From assembly GCF_900107105.1 (NCBI RefSeq), contig NZ_FNOT01000005.1, positions 104,320 through 168,319 on the forward strand: a DNA stretch of 64,000 nt, written 5' to 3'. The translations under genes were made by a program, and so were the position numbers. Shown here piece by piece: positions 48,453 to 59,656 of this stretch (its first letter is position 1; every line of letters starts with the position of its first letter). Source of the DNA: Geodermatophilus africanus (GTDB taxonomy: Bacteria; Actinomycetota; Actinomycetes; Mycobacteriales; Geodermatophilaceae). Under the pieces are notes generated by a model. The model searched no databases. It was not told the origin of the DNA and saw only the letters and a program-made list of their open reading frames with translations.

Positions 48453-49208
48453 CTAGAACCACTCCGGCCACTGCATGCAGGTCATCGGGAGTACCTGGTC
48501 CCCCTCGTTGGCGAGCGCAGCCACGTAGCCGGGGGCCGGCGCGAGGTCCCGGAGCCACCAACGGGAGGAGGCTCCGGGATCGCCGTCGACGGTCAGCCTG
48601 CGCGCCGGTTCGAACGGTGGCAGCGAGACGTCGACGCGGTCCAGCGATCGCGACAGGCCCTCCCCGCAGGCCTTCAGGTAGGCCTCCTTGCGGGTCCAAC
48701 CACGGAAGAGCGCTGTCTGCCGCTGCTCACGAGCGAGAGCCTGGAAGACCGTGTGCTCGCGGGGCGAGAGAACCCGCCCGGCCGTGCACCCCGTGCTCGA
48801 GAGGGTGCGGATCCGCTCGAGGTCGATGCCGATCCGCTGGTCGCACGTCACCGCGCAGAGGATCAGCCCGCGGGAGTGCGACACGCTGAACTCCATGCCG
48901 CCACCCTGAGGCGCTGACAGCGCCGGTTTCCCCGTTCCGCCGGGGCGGAACTGCAGACGGTCGGGGGGGATCGTCAGGTACGAGCCCAGGATCATGCGGA
49001 CGACGCCGCGTCCGGTGATGAACCACCGGCGATCTCGCTCGAAGCAGAACCGCGCCGCTCGGCTGCGTTCTGCATCCGACAGGATGCGCAGCAAGCTCTC
49101 GAGTCGGCGTGCGGGCGGATCCAACGACGCGCGCCAGACGTGGATCGCACCCCGGGGGGTCCGGAGACGTGGGGCCGGGAAGTCCCACGCCTCCTCACGC
49201 GGTGCCAT
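48453..49208 (-). CDS. 4'-phosphopantetheinyl transferase, Sfp type
   Basis: 251 residues. Family motifs: GIDLE (Gly127-Glu131) with the Mg-binding Asp and Glu, and WTRKEAYLKACGEG (Trp171; Lys174, Glu175, Lys179), plus the FSVSHS stretch. It attaches the phosphopantetheine arm of coenzyme A to the serine of carrier proteins, so it should activate the ACP of the neighbouring PKS. It overlaps the glycosyltransferase gene by 14 nt, so translation is coupled. A dedicated PPTase in a PKS operon argues that the cluster is self-contained. Confidence 0.95.
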   Translation of the reverse strand: MAPREEAWDFPAPRLRTPRGAIHVWRASLDPPARRLESLLRILSDAERSRAARFCFERDRRWFITGRGVVRMILGSYLTIPPDRLQFRPGGTGKPALSAPQGGGMEFSVSHSRGLILCAVTCDQRIGIDLERIRTLSSTGCTAGRVLSPREHTVFQALAREQRQTALFRGWTRKEAYLKACGEGLSRSLDRVDVSLPPFEPARRLTVDGDPGASSRWWLRDLAPAPGYVAALANEGDQVLPMTCMQWPEWF

Positions 49209-50403
49209 GACCGACTGCTCGTGGCTCGACGATGCTGGCCGTACCGTCCGAGTGGACCCGGAACCTCCTGCCCCGCCACACGATCTCGTCGGTGACGAGG
49301 CTGTGCAGGACCAGCGGCAGGCGGAACAGTTCCTGGACCAGGACGACCCACGGGAACCGCCAGAGCTTCTCGTTGCGAGCCAGGACCGTGTTGACGGCCG
49401 CAGTCGAGAGCAGTGCTGTCGTCAGGGCCACGAGCAGCGGACCCAGCGCCACAGGGACCTCGCTGCCCTGGAACAGTGCGATCCCCAGGTACACGATGCC
49501 CCAGGTCAGGGCGAGGTCCACCAGGTTCATGAGCGCGTAGTTGACCGGCCAGTAGTGACGGATGATGACCAGCCAGCGGTGCCGGTGTGACCACCAGCCC
49601 GCGAAGCTGTCGTGGTGGTGGATGACTCGTGCGGGTTGCCTCAGCAGGTGGATCCGGTATCCGCGTTGCCGGATGACCCTGGCGAGCTGGATGTCGTCGG
49701 CGATGTGCCAGCCCAGTTGCTCGATCCCGCCGACTTCACGGATGACCCCTCTGCGGACCACCATCGTGGTCCCGATCGCGCCGTCGAAGAGCCCGAAGAG
49801 GTGCAGCGTCGCGATCCTGAGTGCGAGCTCGTTGACGGAGATGCTGGTCAGGGCTGCCGGCCAGTCGTCGGAGCCCGTGTACGCCGGGGCGCCGAAGGCG
49901 ATCCCGATCGAGGGATCACGGGTGCAGGCGACGGTGTCGCGGAGGAACGTCGGTGGGACGCGGGCGTCGGAATCGCTGAAGACGATGACGTCGTGGGAAC
50001 TCGCCGCGACACCGGCGGCCATGTTCTTCAGCTTGCCGAAGGACCGTGAGTCCGCCGACTCGCTGAAGACCAACCTGATCCGGGTGTCGGGGTGCTCCGC
50101 CATGACCCGACGGATGACCGGCACGGCCGGATCGGATGACTCCTCGACGCAGAACAGGAGCTCGTACCGGCCGCCATAGTCCTGGGAACAGAAGCTGCCG
50201 AAGTTCTCGAGGGCCGATTGGTCGACGCCCTTGGTGGGCTTGACGACCGACACGTCCGGCTCGTACGTCCTCGACGAGTGGGCTGAACCGTGGCCGGTGA
50301 GGTAGGTCCAGGTGCACAGGTGCATGAAGGCGGTCCACAGCACGTTGCTCGCGATGAGGACGAGCAACGTCCCCTGGAGCACGTCCAGGACGGAGCCCCA
50401 CAC
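49195..50403 (-). CDS. GT21-like glycosyltransferase with membrane segments
   Basis: 402 residues from GTG 50,403 (GGAGGAGG precedes it; a TTG 27 bases upstream is the alternative). An N-terminal membrane helix (LQGTLLVLIASNVLWTAFM) precedes a GT-A domain: VSVVKPTKG, SDSD at about 143-146 (D2), ADD at about 234-236 (D3) and HRHRW at about 272-276 in place of (Q/R)xxRW. Further hydrophobic segments follow. This is the ceramide glucosyltransferase/HpnI arrangement. It would glycosylate a lipid at the membrane, here probably the PKS product. It lies 24 bp from the reductase gene. Confidence 0.9.
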   Translation of the reverse strand: MWGSVLDVLQGTLLVLIASNVLWTAFMHLCTWTYLTGHGSAHSSRTYEPDVSVVKPTKGVDQSALENFGSFCSQDYGGRYELLFCVEESSDPAVPVIRRVMAEHPDTRIRLVFSESADSRSFGKLKNMAAGVAASSHDVIVFSDSDARVPPTFLRDTVACTRDPSIGIAFGAPAYTGSDDWPAALTSISVNELALRIATLHLFGLFDGAIGTTMVVRRGVIREVGGIEQLGWHIADDIQLARVIRQRGYRIHLLRQPARVIHHHDSFAGWWSHRHRWLVIIRHYWPVNYALMNLVDLALTWGIVYLGIALFQGSEVPVALGPLLVALTTALLSTAAVNTVLARNEKLWRFPWVVLVQELFRLPLVLHSLVTDEIVWRGRRFRVHSDGTASIVEPRAVGHGTA

Positions 50404-50426
50404 GACGACCTCCTCCTGGACGAAGG

Positions 50427-51875
50427 TCAATACGGGGGACCGACGAGCACCCGTCGATCAGCGTGCACCGGTGGGCGGAGGAAGCCGGTCCGTACGAAGT
50501 GCGACACGTGACGGGCGAAGACGTCCTCGTCCATCCGCGGGCAGACGATCGAGGTGCCGGCGAGTCCGTCGCGTGCCTGCTGATCGTCGAACCGCACCGA
50601 CTGAGCCGCGTACTGGGTGGCCATGATGCTGCCGATCCGGTCCACCGTGTCCTGATCCGCCGACCCTGGCCGGTCCCGTTCTCGTGAGGGTGCCGTCGGG
50701 GCCGCTGAGAAGAGCGGCGTCAGCGGGGACACCGCCCGCCCGTCGGCACGCCCGGCACGGCTGAGCAGCTCGGTCCTCCACCGGTCGTACGAGCGGAGCT
50801 CGAGCGGATAGCCGGACGAGCGGATCCAGTCGACCAGCTCCCGCAGGTGGACCGGCCGGGGATTGACGAGGTGGAAGACGTTACCGAGCGCCTGTTCGGA
50901 CAGCGACAGGTGGACCATCGCTCTGCTGACGTAGTCGACAGGCGTCATGTCGATCGCGCCATCCAGGTCCGGAGCGACGCCCAGCTCGACCCAGCTCTTC
51001 AGGAGCTGGGCGACGAAGTCATCGGTGTTCCATGCCCCTGTTCCGCTGTGCCCGGTGATGATGCCGGGTCGATAGACGACCACAGGGAGGCCTCGGGACC
51101 GTGCGACGGTCACCACCTTCTCGGCGACCCACTTGCTCTGCGTGTACCCGCCGAAGAGGATCCCGCCGTGATCGAGGTTGTCCTGCTCCCGGACGACCGT
51201 GTCCCCGGGGCCACCGGCCAGGGGGAAGACCGAGAGCGAGGAGACGACGTGCACCGGCTTGGCCCGTCCACGACTGGCCAGACGTAGCACCTCCTGCGTA
51301 CCCGCTACGTTCACGGGCCTCAGCCGACTGTAGGAGGAGATCCAGTTGACGGCGGCGCCGTTGTGGTAGATGGCGTCGACGCGCGCCGCGAGGTCGTCGA
51401 ACTGCTCTTGGGTCAGGCCGAGCAGCGGTTTCGACAGGTCGCCCACGACGGGGACGACGCGTGATCGGCGATCCTCCCGATCCGGCACGTAGTACGCGAG
51501 GTTCCGCTCGATCCGCCGTCGGGCCTCGTCCACGTCAGCGGCCCGCACCAGGCAGGAGACGACTGCTCCGGTCTGCTCGAGCAGCTCGTGCAGCAGGAAG
51601 GCTCCCAGGAAGCCCGTGGCGCCGGTCAGGAGCACGTGTGCCCGCTCGGCCGGCCGTCCGCCGGGCGGCCCGTCCGGTCGGATGGCCGGATCCAGCTCCA
51701 CCTCGGCGGCCAGATCGGAGACACGGGCCGCGAACTGGTCGCGCGCGCTCCTGGGCGGCTGTGGCGCGGACGCAGCAGTCGGAACGCCCCGTGCCCTCCG
51801 CTCGAGCAGTTCCGTCAGCAGCGCCCGCTTCTCCGCCGGGGACAGCAGAGACAGGTCGGGAGGCGGCTGGCTCAC
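50427..51875 (-). CDS. stand-alone thioester reductase (TR) domain protein
   Basis: 482 residues from GTG 51,875, overlapping the PKS stop (GTGA). Residues 1-45 resemble the helical linker found before modules in PKS/NRPS chains (LSLLSPAEKRALLTELLERRA), perhaps a docking element. The rest is an extended SDR reductase: GATGFLG at about 85-91, YHNGAAVNW, HVVSSLSVF, and YTQSKW with the catalytic Tyr and Lys near 244-248. TR domains release ACP-bound chains with NADPH as aldehydes or alcohols. No thioesterase is present, so reductive release is the likely route. Confidence 0.9.
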   Translation of the reverse strand: MSQPPPDLSLLSPAEKRALLTELLERRARGVPTAASAPQPPRSARDQFAARVSDLAAEVELDPAIRPDGPPGGRPAERAHVLLTGATGFLGAFLLHELLEQTGAVVSCLVRAADVDEARRRIERNLAYYVPDREDRRSRVVPVVGDLSKPLLGLTQEQFDDLAARVDAIYHNGAAVNWISSYSRLRPVNVAGTQEVLRLASRGRAKPVHVVSSLSVFPLAGGPGDTVVREQDNLDHGGILFGGYTQSKWVAEKVVTVARSRGLPVVVYRPGIITGHSGTGAWNTDDFVAQLLKSWVELGVAPDLDGAIDMTPVDYVSRAMVHLSLSEQALGNVFHLVNPRPVHLRELVDWIRSSGYPLELRSYDRWRTELLSRAGRADGRAVSPLTPLFSAAPTAPSRERDRPGSADQDTVDRIGSIMATQYAAQSVRFDDQQARDGLAGTSIVCPRMDEDVFARHVSHFVRTGFLRPPVHADRRVLVGPPY

Positions 51876-54800
51876 GGGTTCGCCTCCTCGCTGATCTCGC
51901 CGGCCACCATCTCCTGCAGCATCGCTGACACTTCCTCGTCGGAGAGCTGCGCCACCTGTTCCAACACCTGCTCCGCCGTCGGCTGCCCCGACGGTGCCGT
52001 CGCTGGAGGCGCGACCTCTCCGCCCAACTGCTCGATCACGTACGCCGACAGGCCTGCGATGCTCAGACCCTCCATGAACTTCATGGTCGGCACCTCGACG
52101 CCGACCATGGCCTCGATCTGGTTGCCGATCTCCACGGCCATGAGGGAGTCGAGTCCCAGGTTGAGCAACGGCTGCTCGACGTCGAGCTTCTCCGGTGACA
52201 TCCCGAGCACGCGTGCCAGCTGGTCCCGGATCTGGACCGACAAGAACGGTCGACGCTCCGACGGGTCCACGGCCAGGAGCGCGTCGACCAGTGAGGCAGC
52301 GACCCCGTCCCCGTCGTCCCCCGGCGTGGCCTCGGTCAGGTGAGCGAAGCGCGGCGTCGCCCGGATCAGGTGCACCTTCGCCAGCCGAGGCCAGTCGATG
52401 TGCCCCACGCCGAGCTGCACGGCGTCGTGCCGGAGGAGTTCTCCCAGGATCCTCAGCAGCTGGTGCGCGGGCAGCGACTTCACGCCCACGTGGTCGAGCT
52501 TCTCGCCGATCTCCGGGTTCTGCGCGACGTACCCGACCCCGGAGACCGCCCCCCAGTTCACGGTCAGCGCCGGCAGCCCCTGGAGCCTCCGGTGGTGTGC
52601 GAGAGCGTCCAGGAACGCGTTCGCCGCCACGTAGTTGCCCTGTCCCGGATTGCCGATCATCGACGTCAACGAGGAGAAGGAGACGAAGAAGTCGAGGGGA
52701 TCGGTGCGGGTCTGGGTGTGGAGGTTCCAGGCGCCGAGCACCTTGGGGGCCATCACCGCGCGCATGCGCGCCCCGTCGAGCTGCTGTAACAGCGCGTCGT
52801 CCAGCACCATGGCTGCGTGGACGAGACCACGCAACGGCGGCATCGACCGGCGGATCTCGGCCAGTAGCGCGGCGACCTGGGACTCCGCCGTCACGTCTGC
52901 CGCTGCGACGACCACCTCGACCCCGGACTGGCGCAGAGCTGTCACGGCTGCCTCGGCAGCGGCCGACGAGAGACCGCTGCGGCCCATCAGGACGAGATGG
53001 CGCGCTCCGTGGTCCGCGAGCCACCGTGCGACGGCCAGACCGAATCCGCCCAAGCCGCCGGTGACCAGGTACGTGCCGTCGTCCCGCAGCGCCAGCGCGG
53101 CCTTCGGCCGAGGAGTCACCGCGACGTCCTCGAGCATGGACACCACGACCTTGCCGGTGTGTTTGGCCTGCGCCATGTAGCGGAAGGCGCTCACGGTGTC
53201 CGGGACGGAGAAGACGCGGTGCGGCAGCGGATGGAGGGAGCCGTCGGCGAAGCCCTGCATGATGTCGTGCAGGAACGATCGGACGAGGTCGGGACGCTGA
53301 GCGCACAACTTGTCCAGGTCGACGGCGAACAGTGACAGGTTGTTCCGGAACGGGCGCAGCCCGAGTTTGCTGTCCTCGTAGATGTCGCGCTTGCCGATCT
53401 CGATGAACCGCCCGTAGGCGCCCAGGATCGACAGGCTCTTGGGGATCGCCTCACCGGCCAACGAGTTCAGGACGATGTCCACGCCTCGGCCACCGGTGGA
53501 CTGCATGACCTCGTCGGCGAAGGCCAGGGACCGGGAGTCCATCACGTGCTCCACACCCATCGCCCGGAGCAGGTCGCGCTTTCCCGGGGTGCCGGCGGTG
53601 GCGAAGATCTCGGCCCCGGCCCGCTGGGCCAGTTGGATCGCCGCCAGCCCCACTCCGCCGGCGGCGGCGTGGACGAGCACCCGGTCACCGGCCTGCATGC
53701 GGCCCAGGTGGTGCAGGGAGTAGTACGCCGTGAGGAAGGTGATCGGGATCGTGGCAGCTTCCTCGAAGCCGATGTGAGCCGGTCTGGGGACCACGAACCG
53801 TGCATCGATGGTCACGTGGGTCCGCAACGCCCCGGGGGCGGACGTCATCACCGCGTCGCCCGCCTCGAGCCCGTCCACGCCCGGGCCCACTGCGCTGATC
53901 GTCCCGGAACACTCCATCCCGAGCGCCTTGCCGGTGTACCCGCCTTCCAGGGCGTCATCCGGCAACAACCCCAAGGCGATCATGACGTCCTTGAAGTTGA
54001 GGCCGACCGCCTGCACCTCGATCTCCACCTCGCCGGGGCCGGGTGCGGTGCGCGGGGCCTCCACGAACGTCAGGTTGTCGAGGACGCCTGGTCTGGGGAT
54101 CTCGACCTGGAAGGACGGTTGCGCTCCGTGCGGGACGACGTCCTGGTGCCGACGGGCCACCGGGGCGAGCGAGACGTTCCGCAGCCGGTGGACGTACCGG
54201 GCTTCGCCACGAAGCGCGACCTCGTCCTCCCCGTCCTGTGCCCGCAGTTCCTCGACGAACGACCCGATCTCCACGGAGGAGGCGTTCGGGCCGAGGTCGA
54301 CCAGGGTGCAGTGGAGCTGCGGGTGCTCGTTGACGATGACCCTGCCCAAGCCCCACAGGGGGGCCTGGGCGACCGAGACCGCTCGAGCCGACGGGCCCGC
54401 GACCTCTGCACCCTGGGTGACCAGCCAGAGCCGTGGGCTCTCGTCCCCGTCCGCTCCGGCGAGGACCTGTGCCAAGTGGAGCGCGCTGGTGCTGCTCAGG
54501 CGCTGCGCCGCCTCGAGTGCGGCTGTCGTGGTCTGCTCCGGTGGTGGGGTGTCGAGGCTCCACAGGTGGATCACGCCCCGGCACGGTTGCCCACCACCGC
54601 AGGCGTCCTCGACCAGCTGCCGCATGTCGTCGATCCGTGCCGGCCGGACCTCGAAGCGGTCAGCGGAGAGGCGCCGGTAGGTCTCGCCGGCGGATGCCAG
54701 GATCGGCGTCGCGCCGCAGCTGCGGAGTCGATCGGCCACCTGACGCCCGACGCCGTTGCTGTCGGCGAGGATCAACCAGCGACCCGGCTCCTGCGCGGGG

Positions 54801-57800
54801 GGAGCGGCTGCCTCGCCGTCCTGGGGCGCCTGCTGGACGGCGGGGCCGCGCGCCAGCAGGACCGAGTGCACGGCTCGGTCGACGGGTTCGGTATCGGTCA
54901 CCCAGGCGACGTCGGTGAACCCGACGTCCTGGAGGACCTGTTGCCACGCCGTCTGCGGGATCCAGGGGTCCGATCCGCGGAGACCGACGTCCTCGAAGCG
55001 CCACCAGCCCTCGAGCAGGCCGAACATCAGGGTGGCCGAGCGGGGGGTCCTGGTCCCTTCCAGGAGCAGCAGCAGTCCCTCGGAAGCCAGCAGGGCCTTG
55101 ACGTTCGTCAACGTGCGGCGCAGATCGCGGGTCGCGTGCAGGACGTCCGATGCGACCACCAGGTCGAAGGAGTGCGGCTCGAATCCCTGGGCGATCGGAT
55201 CCGCCTCGATGTCGAGGACCTGGTACTGGACGAAGGGGTGCGCGTGGAACTTCTGCTCGGCGTGCGCCAGGAGGAAGTGCGTCATGTCCGTGAAGACGTA
55301 CGTCGTCCGATCGGCCGGCAGCTTGCGGAGGACGTAGGAGGTCATCCCGCCGGTGCCACCGCCGATCTCCAGGATGCGCACGGTGCGGCCTTCCGGCAGC
55401 CGTCCCAGCGCCTCCGCGACCGCCTCCTGCGACAGCAGGTTGTAGATCCGGTACGTCGGTGCGTCCTGGTACAGGTGTTCCGACGTCGTCAGCGACCCCT
55501 GGGGGAAGATGAGCTGGAGCGGGTCGATGTCACCGTGGAGCACCTCGGCCAGCTTGTCGCCGCACTGGCGGATGAGCGTGAGTTCCGCCTGGTAGGCCGG
55601 GAACCGCGTCCACAGCTCCCTCCAGATGAGCTCCGGATCGGCTGCGTCGGGGATGCCGACGACGCGCCAGTGGCGGTCGGTGTGCTCGAGCAGCCCGTCC
55701 TCCGCCAGGATGCCGAGCAACCGCTCGAACAGCCGCCGGTGCTGCGGCACGACGCCGAGCCGGTCGGCGAGCGCGTCCGCCGTGGAGCGCACGTCCGCAT
55801 CCGGTCGCCAACCGAGTCGCTGCAGTGCCCGCAGGATGTAGGCCCGGGCCAGGACGCTGTCCTGCGGCTCCAGCTCCTCGTAGTACCGCCTCCGGTCGAG
55901 CTGCTCCGCCAGACGAGCCGCTACCGGCCGCAGCCGATCGACGATCTCGGAGGGGGAGGGGAGGTGGTCGGGCGGGCGGCGCACCTCTCCGGAACCGGAG
56001 CGCGCCTTCAGCTTCCACTGGTACTCGTACAGGTAGTCGTCCCACCGCTCGGTACCGCGTCCGACCCGCCGGCACACGAATCCCCGGACTTCCGCCCGGA
56101 CGGTTCCGGCCTCGTCCAGCAGTCGTATGTCGCCCTTGATCCGCGACGGGCCGTGCTCGACCAGCCGCGCGTGGACGTGGACCCGGCGACCGGGGCGGTC
56201 GAAGAGACGGACCTGGTCGATCTGGACCGGCAGGTAGGCACCTTCCGCGTCGGCCTGGCCCGTGCCCTTCGACGCGAGCGCACCCAGCAACACCTGGAAT
56301 GCGGCGTCCAGGATCGTCGGGTGCACCTCGTAGTCGTCGAAGTCGTCCTCCGGTGCACCCTGCAGCTCGATCTGTCCCAGTGCCTCGTCCTCGCCGATCC
56401 AGAGTCGCTCGATGCCCTGGAAGCGGGGGCCGTACTGCATGCCCGCCGCGTGGAAGAGCCGGTAGACGTGGTCCTTGGCGATCTCACGACCGCAGCGGCC
56501 GCGGATCAGCTCCAGGGGCGTGTTCCCGGGAGCCTCGCCGTCGTCGGCGCGGCCCAGCTTGCCGGTCGCGTGCCGCACCCACTCCTGGTCCGCGCCGTCG
56601 GCGCGGCTGTAGATGTCGAAGGACGCCTGGCCCGGACTGCGGACCAGTTGCACCGCGAGCGGGTGCCCGTCGGACAGGAACATGGCGCGCTGGAGCGCGA
56701 TGTCCTCCGCGACGTACGGCTGCTGGCCGGAGCTCTCCCGCGCGGCCGCGAGGGCCATCTCCACGTAGCCCGCAGCGGGGTAGACCACCGTGTCCTGGAT
56801 GCGGTGGTCCGCCAGGTAGGGGAGCGTCTCCGTGTCGAGATCGGTGTGCCAGACGGGGTACGCCGCCTCCAACTGGTTGCCCAGCAAGGGGTGCCGCTTC
56901 GTGCCGAGCCGCTCGCGCCGGCCCCGGTCCGACTCGTGCCAGCAGCGCTCTCGCTGCCAGGGGTAGGACGGGAGCCGGACCAGACGGCCCCCCTCGGGGT
57001 ACTGCCGCTGCCAGTCGATCGGGTACCCGGAGGTGTAGAGCCTGCCCAGGGTGCCGAGCAGCTGCGCCCGTTCCGGTTCCTCGCGCCGGAGCGACGGCAG
57101 CGCGGTTGCCTCCCTCTTCGCCCCCGCGATGCACTTCGCGATCGACGGCACCAGCACCGGGTGTGCGCTGATCTCCAGGAAGAGATCGTGGTCCCCCTCC
57201 AGGAGTGCTTCCATCGCCGCCGCGAAGCGCACCGGCTCCCGCATGTTGCTCCACCAGTAGGCGGCCCCGAGTTCGGGACCCTCGACCGATCCGCCCGTGA
57301 CGGTGGAGAACAACGGGATCGTGGCCGGCCGAGGACGCAGGTCGTGCAGCGAGCGGTGCAGTTCGGACCTGAGCGGGTCCATGCGCGGGCTGTGGTACGG
57401 CACGTCCACCTGGAGGAAGCTGCAGAAGGTCGACCTCGGTTGCAGGGACGCTGCGATGTCCTCGAGGAGTGCGGCGTCACCGGACAGCGTGACGTCAGCG
57501 GGACTGTTGACCGCCGCGATCGAGACGCGATCCTCACGGCCGGCCAGCAGGTGTTCGGCTTCCTCGACCGGCAGTCCGACGGCCAGCATCTTCCCCTGAC
57601 CAGCGGTCTGCTGCTGCAGGCGGCTGCGGTGGAAGACCAGCCGGACGGCGTCCCCCAGGTCCAGCACACCCGCGACGTGTGCGGCGGCGACCTCGCCGAC
57701 ACTGTGCCCGACGATCGCCGCCGGCTCGATGCCCCAGGATCGCCAGAGCGCCGCCAGTGCGACCTGGAGGGCGAACGTGGCGGGTTGGGCGACGGCGGGC

Positions 57801-59656
57801 TCCCGCATGCGCGAGCGCGTCTCCTCAGCGGTCAGCTCGTCCCACAGCGACCACTCGGCATGCTGTCGCAGCAGGTCATCACACTGCTCGATCACCTGGC
57901 GGAAGATCGGTTCGTCGCTGAGCAGTTGCCGTCCCATGGCCCACCACTGCGGGCCCATGCCGGAGAACACGAAGGCCGGCTTCTGCGCGCGCCTGGCGAC
58001 ACCACGCCCGGACGACATCTGCGGTCGTGTCTGTCCCGCCACGAAGGCTTCCAGCCGCTCGACCAGTTCCTCCGGGGATCGGGCCACGACCGCCAGGCGG
58101 TGGTCGTGGTGTCCTCGCCGCAGGCTGGTGGTGTAGCCGATGTCGTGGAGTGACACCTCGCTACTCGAGGTCGGGTCCGTCAAGAACGACACGAGGGACC
58201 GTGCACGGGCCTCCAACGCCTCGGGGCCGCGAGCGGACAACGGCACGAGCAGCGCGCGGTCACGGCGCGTGCCGTCGTCCGGCCTGTCGTCGAGTCGTGG
58301 GGGAGCCGCTCCCAGGATGACGTGGGCGTTCGTGCCGCCGAACCCGAACGAGTTCACACCGGCCAGACGTGGTCCCGCGCCGGTGTCCGGCCACTGCTCG
58401 ACGGTCCGGGGGACGCGCAGGTGCAAGGCGTCGAAGGGGATGTCGGGATTCGGTGCCGTGAAGTGGAGGTTCGGCGGTATCTGTCCGTGCTCGAGACTCA
58501 GCGCCGTCTTGATGAGCCCGGCGACACCCGATGCCGCTTCGAGATGACCGACGTTGGTCTTCACCGAGCCGACGATGCACGTGTCCTGCGCCGGGCGATC
58601 ACGGCCGAGGACGGCGCCGATCGCCTTCAGCTCGATCGGGTCACCCACCGGTGTGCCGGTGCCATGGGCTTCGACGTACTGGACCTGCTCCGGTGAGATC
58701 CCGGCCTGCCGGTAGGCGTCGCGGAGCATCGCCTCCTGGGCGGCGCGGTTGGGCAGCGAGATGCCAGCGGTCCGGCCGTCCTGGTTGACGGCGGTGCCGT
58801 GTACGACGGCATGGATCGGATCACCGTCGGCCAGAGCTCGGGACACCGGCTTCAGGACGAGCACACCGGCGCCCTCTGAACGGACGTACCCGTTGGCACT
58901 CGCATCGAAGCTCTTGCAGCGGCCGTCGGGGGCCAGCATGGACGCCTTGCTGAACCCGATGGTCCCTTCGGGCCTGAGGATCAGGTTGACGCCACCGGTC
59001 AGCGCCACGTCGCACTCGCCGGTCCAGATGCTCTGACAGGCCATGTGGGTGGCGACGAGTGACGAGGAGCAGGCGGTGTCGATCGCCAAGCTCGGCCCGT
59101 GGAGGTCGAAGAGATAGGAGAGGCGGTTGGCGGCGATGCAGAGCGCCAGTCCGAGATTCGTGTAGGCGTTGATCGAACGACGCTCGATCGTGCTGGTCTG
59201 GATGCCGCCGTAATCGAGGGTCGCGATGCCGATGAACACGCCGGTGTTCGTCCCGGCGAGTCGCTCCGGTGCCATCCCGGCGTCCTCGATCGCCTCGTAG
59301 GCGACCTCCATGAGCAAGCGTTGCTGGGGATCCGCTCGCGTCGCCTCACGTGGGGACATGCCGAAGAACGAGGCGTCGAACTGATCGACACCGCGGATGA
59401 ACCCGCCCCTGGCGGCATACGTCTTGCCCGGAGTGGCCGGGTCCGGATCGTAGAAGGCGCGGACGTGCCAACGGTCCTCGGGCACCTCGGTGATGGCATC
59501 GACGCCGTTGGTCAACAGGCGCCAGAACTGTGCCGGATCGTTCGCTCCACCCGGGAGACGACAACCCATCCCGACGATCGCGATCGGTTCTGTCCGGTGA
59601 CCGGGGCGGACCCCATGACCGGGGAGAGGTGCCGTGTCGTGCTCGGGCTGGCTCAT
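51872..59656 (-). CDS. type I highly reducing polyketide synthase, KS-AT-DH-cMT-ER-KR-ACP
   Basis: About 2594 residues. KS: Cys196 (DTACSSS), His331, His371. AT: GHSVGE with Ser652 and YHSP at about 754-757. DH: His951 with HxxxDxxxxP in place of HxxxGxxxxP, and HPTILDAAF with the catalytic Asp. C-methyltransferase: LEIGGGTGG at about 1428-1436 (SAM site). ER: NADPH site [12 protein letters not shown] at about 1999. [19 protein letters not shown], Ser2328, Tyr2341 and Asn2345. [13 protein letters not shown] with Ser at about 2503. One module with all reducing domains suggests iterative use to make a saturated, methyl-branched chain. It is the first gene of a five-gene overlapping run. Confidence 0.95.
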   Translation of the reverse strand: MSQPEHDTAPLPGHGVRPGHRTEPIAIVGMGCRLPGGANDPAQFWRLLTNGVDAITEVPEDRWHVRAFYDPDPATPGKTYAARGGFIRGVDQFDASFFGMSPREATRADPQQRLLMEVAYEAIEDAGMAPERLAGTNTGVFIGIATLDYGGIQTSTIERRSINAYTNLGLALCIAANRLSYLFDLHGPSLAIDTACSSSLVATHMACQSIWTGECDVALTGGVNLILRPEGTIGFSKASMLAPDGRCKSFDASANGYVRSEGAGVLVLKPVSRALADGDPIHAVVHGTAVNQDGRTAGISLPNRAAQEAMLRDAYRQAGISPEQVQYVEAHGTGTPVGDPIELKAIGAVLGRDRPAQDTCIVGSVKTNVGHLEAASGVAGLIKTALSLEHGQIPPNLHFTAPNPDIPFDALHLRVPRTVEQWPDTGAGPRLAGVNSFGFGGTNAHVILGAAPPRLDDRPDDGTRRDRALLVPLSARGPEALEARARSLVSFLTDPTSSSEVSLHDIGYTTSLRRGHHDHRLAVVARSPEELVERLEAFVAGQTRPQMSSGRGVARRAQKPAFVFSGMGPQWWAMGRQLLSDEPIFRQVIEQCDDLLRQHAEWSLWDELTAEETRSRMREPAVAQPATFALQVALAALWRSWGIEPAAIVGHSVGEVAAAHVAGVLDLGDAVRLVFHRSRLQQQTAGQGKMLAVGLPVEEAEHLLAGREDRVSIAAVNSPADVTLSGDAALLEDIAASLQPRSTFCSFLQVDVPYHSPRMDPLRSELHRSLHDLRPRPATIPLFSTVTGGSVEGPELGAAYWWSNMREPVRFAAAMEALLEGDHDLFLEISAHPVLVPSIAKCIAGAKREATALPSLRREEPERAQLLGTLGRLYTSGYPIDWQRQYPEGGRLVRLPSYPWQRERCWHESDRGRRERLGTKRHPLLGNQLEAAYPVWHTDLDTETLPYLADHRIQDTVVYPAAGYVEMALAAARESSGQQPYVAEDIALQRAMFLSDGHPLAVQLVRSPGQASFDIYSRADGADQEWVRHATGKLGRADDGEAPGNTPLELIRGRCGREIAKDHVYRLFHAAGMQYGPRFQGIERLWIGEDEALGQIELQGAPEDDFDDYEVHPTILDAAFQVLLGALASKGTGQADAEGAYLPVQIDQVRLFDRPGRRVHVHARLVEHGPSRIKGDIRLLDEAGTVRAEVRGFVCRRVGRGTERWDDYLYEYQWKLKARSGSGEVRRPPDHLPSPSEIVDRLRPVAARLAEQLDRRRYYEELEPQDSVLARAYILRALQRLGWRPDADVRSTADALADRLGVVPQHRRLFERLLGILAEDGLLEHTDRHWRVVGIPDAADPELIWRELWTRFPAYQAELTLIRQCGDKLAEVLHGDIDPLQLIFPQGSLTTSEHLYQDAPTYRIYNLLSQEAVAEALGRLPEGRTVRILEIGGGTGGMTSYVLRKLPADRTTYVFTDMTHFLLAHAEQKFHAHPFVQYQVLDIEADPIAQGFEPHSFDLVVASDVLHATRDLRRTLTNVKALLASEGLLLLLEGTRTPRSATLMFGLLEGWWRFEDVGLRGSDPWIPQTAWQQVLQDVGFTDVAWVTDTEPVDRAVHSVLLARGPAVQQAPQDGEAAAPPAQEPGRWLILADSNGVGRQVADRLRSCGATPILASAGETYRRLSADRFEVRPARIDDMRQLVEDACGGGQPCRGVIHLWSLDTPPPEQTTTAALEAAQRLSSTSALHLAQVLAGADGDESPRLWLVTQGAEVAGPSARAVSVAQAPLWGLGRVIVNEHPQLHCTLVDLGPNASSVEIGSFVEELRAQDGEDEVALRGEARYVHRLRNVSLAPVARRHQDVVPHGAQPSFQVEIPRPGVLDNLTFVEAPRTAPGPGEVEIEVQAVGLNFKDVMIALGLLPDDALEGGYTGKALGMECSGTISAVGPGVDGLEAGDAVMTSAPGALRTHVTIDARFVVPRPAHIGFEEAATIPITFLTAYYSLHHLGRMQAGDRVLVHAAAGGVGLAAIQLAQRAGAEIFATAGTPGKRDLLRAMGVEHVMDSRSLAFADEVMQSTGGRGVDIVLNSLAGEAIPKSLSILGAYGRFIEIGKRDIYEDSKLGLRPFRNNLSLFAVDLDKLCAQRPDLVRSFLHDIMQGFADGSLHPLPHRVFSVPDTVSAFRYMAQAKHTGKVVVSMLEDVAVTPRPKAALALRDDGTYLVTGGLGGFGLAVARWLADHGARHLVLMGRSGLSSAAAEAAVTALRQSGVEVVVAAADVTAESQVAALLAEIRRSMPPLRGLVHAAMVLDDALLQQLDGARMRAVMAPKVLGAWNLHTQTRTDPLDFFVSFSSLTSMIGNPGQGNYVAANAFLDALAHHRRLQGLPALTVNWGAVSGVGYVAQNPEIGEKLDHVGVKSLPAHQLLRILGELLRHDAVQLGVGHIDWPRLAKVHLIRATPRFAHLTEATPGDDGDGVAASLVDALLAVDPSERRPFLSVQIRDQLARVLGMSPEKLDVEQPLLNLGLDSLMAVEIGNQIEAMVGVEVPTMKFMEGLSIAGLSAYVIEQLGGEVAPPATAPSGQPTAEQVLEQVAQLSDEEVSAMLQEMVAGEISEEANP

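Noticed and set aside
53546..58153. A 1535-codon open frame on the plus strand opposite the PKS
   Set aside because: Antisense shadow of the high-GC PKS gene; composition is rich in Arg, Gln, His and Leu with no domains, whereas the minus strand has a full set of PKS motifs.
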